Shown here piece by piece: positions 59,877 to 64,000 of a DNA stretch of 64,000 nt. The stretch is taken from positions 1 through 64,000 of the forward strand of contig CAVHFU010000002.1 of assembly GCA_963635575.1 (NCBI GenBank). Reading direction: 5' to 3'. Made by a program: the position numbers and the translations under genes. The first letter of the stretch is position 1. Every line of letters starts with the position of its first letter. Origin of the DNA: RGIG9151 sp963635575. GTDB taxonomy: Bacteria; Bacillota; Clostridia; TANB77; RGIG9151. Under the pieces are notes generated by a model that had not been told where the DNA came from, did not search any database, and was given only the letters and a program-made list of their open reading frames with translations.

Positions 59877-61640
59877 ATGGAAACGATATTAAATAAAATT
59901 ACAAATATTTTAGGTAAGGCTTTTTGTGAATGCGGATATGATTTTTCTTACGGAAAGACTACAGTTTCCGGAAGACCGGATTTATGCCAATTCCAATGCA
60001 ACGGAGCTATGGTTGGTGCGAAAGCATACAAAAAAAGTCCAATGCAAATTGCAAATGAAGTTATAGAAAAAATGGATAAAACTTTGTTTGAAAAGGTTGA
60101 AATTGCACCTCCCGGATTTATAAATATGACGTTAACAGACAATGCGATAGTTGAGACAATCTTAAAGATGGAGGGCGATAATGATTTAGGAATATGCAAA
60201 GTAAATGATAATGAAACTGTTGTTGTTGACTATGGCGGACCTAATGTTGCAAAGCCTCTTCATGTAGGGCATTTACGTTCTGCGATTATTGGTGAGGCTA
60301 TAAAGCGTATGGCAAAAGCACTAGGCTACAATGCAATTGGTGATGTGCATTTAGGAGATTGGGGACTTCAAATGGGACTTATTATAAGCCAATTCGCTGA
60401 GGAAAACCCGGATAGCAAGTATTTAGATGAGAATTATACCGGTGAATATGAAAAATTAAATATTTCTATGGATTATCTAAATGAAATTTATCCAAAGGCA
60501 AGTAAAAGAAGTAAAGAAGATGAAGAGTTTATGGCTATTGCACAGAAGGCTACTTTTGATCTTCAAAACGGTAGACGCGGATATGTTGCTCTTTGGAAAG
60601 AAATTATGAGAATTTCAGTTACCGATTTAAAAGGAAGCTATGATAAGCTTAACGTAAGCTTCGAATATTGGTATGGAGAAAGCGATGCGGATAAATATAT
60701 TCCTGATATGGTAAATAAGTTTATTAAAGATGGTTTTGCATATGAGAGTGAAGGAGCTTTGGTTATTGATGTTGAAAAACCGGACGATAAAGCACCTATG
60801 CCACCAATTTTAATTAGAAAGAAAAATGGGGCACAAATTTATGCAACTACTGACTTGGCAACAATTGTTCAAAGAATGCAGGATTTTAATCCAAGCATGA
60901 TTTTATATGTTGTAGATAACAGACAAGGATTACATTTTGAACAGGTATTTAGATGTGCAAGAAAAACAGGAATTGTACCTTCTAATGTAATTCTAGAGTT
61001 TGATGGATTCGGTACTATGAACGGAAAAGACGGAAAGCCATATAAGACAAGAGAGGGCGGAGTAATGAAATTACATGACCTAATTGAAACGGTATGTGGT
61101 TCTGCGTTAAGTAAAATGGAAGAAGCTAAAACGGGTGTAGATTTATCTGATGAAGAGAAAAAGGAAACTGCACTAAAAGTTGGAATTGCTGCTCTTAAGT
61201 TTGGAGATTTAATAAATTATAGGTCAAAGGATTACATATTTGATTTGGATAAATTTATGTCATTTGAGGGAAAAACAGGACCTTATCTACTTTATACAAG
61301 GGTTAGACTTAATTCTATTTTAAATAAGGCTAAGGAAAGAGGCTTTAAGGTCGGAGAGATAGGTTTACCACAAACTGATGTTGAAAGAGATATAATGTTA
61401 AAAATCTCTACTATGAATGAAGTTTTATGGCAATCATTTAATGATAGAGCTCCGAGTGGAATTTGCGAAAATGCTTATCAAATTGCGTCACTTGCTAACA
61501 GATTTTATTATGAAAATAAAATTTTGTCTGAAGAAGATGAAACAAGACGAGGAAGTTTACTTGCATTAAGCCGATTCATATTAAGAGTTTTAAAATTACA
61601 TATGGATATTTTGGCAATAGATGTGCCTGAAAGAATGTAA
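59877..61640 (+). CDS. argS: arginine--tRNA ligase
   Basis: About 587 residues from the ATG at 59877, just after TTAGGAGG. Class I synthetase: the HIGH-like motif in PLHVGHLRSAIIG, DVHLGDWGLQMG, the KDYIFDLDKFMSFEGKTGPY block and a C-terminal anticodon-binding helical domain (ALSRFILRVLKLHMDILAID in parts). The N-terminal Add-1 domain is complete. No clear terminator follows; the 520-bp spacer downstream contains gene remnants. Confidence 0.95.
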   Translation: METILNKITNILGKAFCECGYDFSYGKTTVSGRPDLCQFQCNGAMVGAKAYKKSPMQIANEVIEKMDKTLFEKVEIAPPGFINMTLTDNAIVETILKMEGDNDLGICKVNDNETVVVDYGGPNVAKPLHVGHLRSAIIGEAIKRMAKALGYNAIGDVHLGDWGLQMGLIISQFAEENPDSKYLDENYTGEYEKLNISMDYLNEIYPKASKRSKEDEEFMAIAQKATFDLQNGRRGYVALWKEIMRISVTDLKGSYDKLNVSFEYWYGESDADKYIPDMVNKFIKDGFAYESEGALVIDVEKPDDKAPMPPILIRKKNGAQIYATTDLATIVQRMQDFNPSMILYVVDNRQGLHFEQVFRCARKTGIVPSNVILEFDGFGTMNGKDGKPYKTREGGVMKLHDLIETVCGSALSKMEEAKTGVDLSDEEKKETALKVGIAALKFGDLINYRSKDYIFDLDKFMSFEGKTGPYLLYTRVRLNSILNKAKERGFKVGEIGLPQTDVERDIMLKISTMNEVLWQSFNDRAPSGICENAYQIASLANRFYYENKILSEEDETRRGSLLALSRFILRVLKLHMDILAIDVPERM

Positions 61641-61851
61641 AATCAAAAAAGATTTCCTTTCCACCGCTTTATTTATTATCCTTATCGATTGGCTTCTTTC
61701 AGTTTACTCGATTGTTTTGCCTTGGATATATAACGAAAATAAAGCAGTTTGATACGGTTTTTGTTCAATCCGCTTTTGATAAGTATAAAATTAAGGTTAC
61801 GATTGAACAGCCTGGCAAAGATAGCATTGTCATTACTCCATATAAAGGATA
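61641..61851 (+). pseudogene. remnant of an unrecognised gene
   Basis: An open frame without a start or ribosome binding site ends at the TAA at 61850-61852. Its last ~30 residues (VFVQSAFDKYKIKVTIEQPG, then DSIVITPYKG) look like the C-terminus of a real soluble protein and the region is followed at once by a terminator. The part before it does not read convincingly. It is probably what is left of a deleted, perhaps mobile, gene. Confidence 0.4.
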
Positions 61852-61889
61852 AAAAACCTGCAGTTGAGTTCTATCTTCTGCAGGTTTTT
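61852..61889. terminator. strong intrinsic terminator
   Basis: Perfect 12-bp stem AAAAACCTGCAG/CTGCAGGTTTTT (61852-61863 with 61878-61889), T/A flanks on both sides. Confidence 0.85.
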
Positions 61890-61981
61890 ACTCATATTTT
61901 GTTATAATCATCTTCTTCATATCTTTATGTTTATTTTTACTTGAAAATACACTCGGATTTCTAAAAGGAAATTTCTTTAAT

Positions 61982-62125
61982 TTATTTATACATTTGATCT
62001 ATTCTACTTACCGCTTTATCAAGCTCAATTGCATTTTCCATATTTTCATATCCTTCATCTTTCATTTTCATAAGTTGTTCTTCATTTATTATCCCCTTTA
62101 GATCAAGCAATAAAAGAAGGATTGA
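61982..62125 (-). pseudogene. short remnant, SHOCT-like C-terminus
   Basis: A minus-strand frame of ~48 codons closed upstream by a stop at 62126-62128. It reads LLLLDLKGIINEEQLMKMKD and continues to RIDQMYK. The pattern 'leucine helix, Lys-Gly-Ile-Ile-x-Glu-Glu-Gln' is like a SHOCT oligomerisation module. No good start with a ribosome binding site is seen, so a truncated gene is likely. The flanking 61890-61981 shows nothing I can identify. Confidence 0.35.
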
Positions 62126-62164
62126 TTACAATTAATCCTGCAATGATTGTCAATTTTCAATCCA

Positions 62165-63454
62165 TTATCTATTCATTTCATATCTTGTACTTGGTCCATT
62201 TCCGATTTTGACTAAAACACCATTTTCAACTAATTTATTTAATATTGTTGAGGTGGTTGTCTTTTCTTTATTAATTAGTGTTTGAGCATTAATTCTTGTT
62301 ATAGAGCCATTCTTTTCAATATATTTTACAATTATATCCATGTCACCCTTTCTATTGTTTTGTATAGTAACATTATTCAATGATATTTTAGGTAATCTTA
62401 CAACAAATGATGACGGCAATACATTTATCTCAAAATTTAATTCAATCTTATTATAATATGATTTTACTCTTCTTAATCCACTTCCTATTGCTTCTACCCT
62501 CTTTATTCTCATAAAAATAGATTGCAAGTAAGGATTTCTTGAAGTTGATAGACCTGCTAGTATATCATCAATTGTTATGTTTCCATATAAAGATCCAAAA
62601 CTAATAACTTCTATTCCGTCATTTTTATATAAATTAAGTATATTAGATGTTAATGTTCCATAATCTCTGTGTATAAGGGAATTTAGCACTATTTCTCTTA
62701 AAATAAAGTCTGGATATTCTTCAATATCTTCTCTAACGCTCGTGTTAATCAATCCATATGTTGCTGTATTATTTTTTAAATAATCAATTATAGTGTCATA
62801 AATTTCCAAGACTGATCCTTTAAATTCTTTCCTATCTAAAAAATTATTCTTTTCATTTGATTGATACACAGCTAATTTGAATGTAAATGGATTTTGGTCA
62901 GAAAACAATAATCCTAAGTTTGTATATTTTTGATTTGCAGTAAAATGCAAATTTTCTTTTATATTATTTTCACTTATATTAATATTATTTTCTTCTAAGG
63001 CTTTACTAATATAATCAAAAGTTAATTCCTGATTGCTTGAAATTGATGTTTCAAATGATAGACTACTATTTTTTATTATCATTTGTTTCACTGTTTCTTC
63101 TGTTGCTGGGATCGAACATGAGCCAGTTCTTAAGTATGTCCCTTTTACAATTCCTTTTTCTTTAAGATAGTAAATATCAATTCCTTTTGAAACTTTTATA
63201 ATAATATATTCTTTATCTTCAATTTTTTCTGTATTTATCGAAATAAAAATTCTAGCATCTGGAGATATATTTGTTCGTATGCCATTAGAAATCTTTTCTT
63301 CAATGTCCTTGCAATTATCCAGTCCTATTAAATTTCCATTATCATCATATCCAATATATATGGTCCCAGAATTTGTGTTCAAAAAAGCTATAATCTCTTT
63401 ATATATTTTTTCTGTATAATTTTCTTTAAATTCTATTGATTCATTCTTATTCAT
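62165..63454 (-). CDS. AlbA_2 (Schlafen-type) DNA-binding domain protein with GHKL-like domain and winged helix
   Basis: About 429 residues from the ATG at 63454 (GGAGGT just upstream; an earlier in-frame ATG lies in that site). The N-terminal AlbA_2 domain has ESIEFKENYTEKIYKEIIAF, then GTIYIGYDDNGNLIGLDN; the middle resembles the HATPase_c_4 domain (ILREIVLNSLIHRDYG); the last ~70 residues look like a winged helix (GSITRINAQTLINKEKTTTS in parts). These proteins are regarded as transcriptional regulators and are often on mobile or defence-related segments. An iterated operator-like repeat lies over its predicted transcript start, suggesting autoregulation. Confidence 0.82.
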   Translation of the reverse strand: MNKNESIEFKENYTEKIYKEIIAFLNTNSGTIYIGYDDNGNLIGLDNCKDIEEKISNGIRTNISPDARIFISINTEKIEDKEYIIIKVSKGIDIYYLKEKGIVKGTYLRTGSCSIPATEETVKQMIIKNSSLSFETSISSNQELTFDYISKALEENNINISENNIKENLHFTANQKYTNLGLLFSDQNPFTFKLAVYQSNEKNNFLDRKEFKGSVLEIYDTIIDYLKNNTATYGLINTSVREDIEEYPDFILREIVLNSLIHRDYGTLTSNILNLYKNDGIEVISFGSLYGNITIDDILAGLSTSRNPYLQSIFMRIKRVEAIGSGLRRVKSYYNKIELNFEINVLPSSFVVRLPKISLNNVTIQNNRKGDMDIIVKYIEKNGSITRINAQTLINKEKTTTSTILNKLVENGVLVKIGNGPSTRYEMNR

Positions 63455-63476
63455 GCTATTTACCTCCATTTCATAT

Positions 63477-63512
63477 CGTTCAATCGCTCAAAAATATCGT
63501 TCAACCGTTCAA
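63477..63512. promoter_or_regulatory. iterated operator-like repeat (four CGTTCAA/CGCTCAA boxes)
   Basis: Boxes at 63477, 63485, 63498 and 63506: two pairs with 8-bp period, the pairs 21 bp apart (two helical turns). They lie directly downstream of the predicted -10 of the AlbA_2 gene promoter. Confidence 0.7.
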
Positions 63513-63516
63513 TCGT

Positions 63517-63545
63517 AGTATAACACATTTATTGTAAATTATACA
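63517..63545 (-). promoter_or_regulatory. promoter for the AlbA_2-domain gene
   Basis: TGTATA (63540-63545), 17-bp spacer, TATACT (63517-63522) with an upstream TG on the minus strand. Confidence 0.5.
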
Positions 63546-63663
63546 GATATATTTAAAATATTGTAACAAAAGAGATATTCGCGTAAATTGAAAAATTAAT
63601 TTTCTCCCATTCTATATCTTCCATCCCAATGACTGTCAAATCCACCTAAAGTAGGGTAGAAAC

Positions 63664-63707
63664 CAAAAAAATAAAACCTTACAAGCCGTACGCCTGTAAG
63701 GTTTTAT
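63664..63707 (-). terminator. intrinsic terminator after tRNA-fMet
   Basis: 13-bp stem (63671-63683 with 63695-63707), loop of 11, seven T residues on the minus-strand exit side. Confidence 0.85.
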
Positions 63708-63715
63708 CAAATCTT

Positions 63716-63792
<77 letters not shown>

Positions 63793-63806
63793 ATGTTTAC
63801 TATAAT

Positions 63807-63835
63807 AGAATATCACTGTTTTGTTATATTGTCAA
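63807..63835 (-). promoter_or_regulatory. promoter for tRNA-fMet
   Basis: TTGACA (63830-63835), 17-bp spacer, TATTCT (63807-63812) on the minus strand. Confidence 0.75.
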
Positions 63836-63913
63836 TAACTATCGTAAAAAAATTACCGGCGTGGTTTTGGCATCGATATATTACAATATATGAATAGTAA
63901 AATAAAATGTTAA

Positions 63914-64000
63914 TTACATTTGATTAATTGTTACAGTTAAAGTGTCGTTATCTATACTGGCGGAGATTTTTAAATTACTGTTACTATTATTTTTTATTTT
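63914..64000 (-). CDS. C-terminal end of an unrecognised protein
   Basis: A minus-strand frame open to the right edge and ending at the TAA at 63914-63916. The 28 visible residues (LKISASIDNDTLTVTINQM at the end) alternate polar and hydrophobic as in a beta strand pair, which supports a real coding end. Nothing more can be said. Confidence 0.5.
   Translation of the reverse strand, partial: KIKNNSNSNLKISASIDNDTLTVTINQM

Overview
The window looks like chromosomal DNA of a low-GC, endospore-forming, flagellated member of the Clostridia. The reasons are the strong AGGAGG ribosome binding sites, the many intrinsic terminators, the spore genes (CotF-like coat proteins, an alpha/beta-type SASP, SpoVAC/D/E, YpeB), an IreB homologue, an Agr-type cyclic-peptide quorum-sensing locus, flagellin and FlgM with sigma-D-type promoters, and fermentative enzymes (D-lactate dehydrogenase, an oxaloacetate decarboxylase alpha-like protein). 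No insertion sequence, phage or CRISPR array was found. The only clearly degraded patch lies at 61.6-62.2 kb.

Layout. 0-7 kb (+): the end of an unknown gene, a VirB4-like ATPase, a zinc-ribbon protein with three CbxX/CfxQ AAA modules, an SLH-domain exported protein and a small membrane protein. 7-11.6 kb (-): two CotF-like coat proteins, a WalJ-type hydrolase, MurA, an MgtC-family protein and a membrane glycosyltransferase. 11.8-16.6 kb (+): RimO, an alpha/beta hydrolase, a membrane-anchored MurF-like ligase and Ddl. 16.7-26.3 kb (+): an AMP-binding acyl-CoA synthetase and a cyclic beta-1,2-glucan synthase encoded as two polypeptides. 26.3-27.9 kb: ruvX, DUF1292, SASP, ireB, DUF2007. 27.9-32 kb: an agrBD locus bracketed by two copies of a structured ~190-bp repeat, an ECF sigma/anti-sigma pair on the minus strand and an AgrC-like kinase without an AgrA. 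32-37.3 kb: D-LDH, an Ig-like repeat surface protein, tRNA-Gly reading into fba, comFC, flgM, DUF1934. 37.3-37.6 kb: a compact convergent arrangement that fits a type I toxin-antitoxin module. 37.7-42.6 kb: lepA, rlmB, ftsK. 42.7-48 kb: two small unknown genes, then thyA, folA, an oadA-like gene and a degenerate P-type ATPase. 48-51.3 kb (-): ypeB-spoVAC-spoVAD-spoVAE. 51.4-53.2 kb: upp, pyrH, tRNA-Leu. 53.4-61.6 kb (+): flagellin, recJ, a ctp-type protease, serS, argS. 61.6-64 kb: gene remnants, an AlbA_2-domain regulator with an iterated operator, initiator tRNA-Met and the end of a minus-strand gene.

The strongest candidate for something undescribed is at 37.35-37.58 kb. A 24-codon hydrophobic peptide gene with a very strong ribosome binding site runs convergently towards a predicted short RNA. 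Both share a 16-bp-stem bidirectional terminator. The short RNA carries a 16-nt direct repeat that can pair (one G-U) across the peptide start codon. This is the architecture of the Fst/par type I toxin-antitoxin loci, although the peptide itself is not recognised. Other points worth following are the paired structured repeats around agr, a predicted serine-lactone AgrD, the two-polypeptide glucan synthase, the pseudo-P-type ATPase, and the VirB4/triple-AAA pair at the left edge. All assignments rest on reading motifs and translations by eye; no database search was run.
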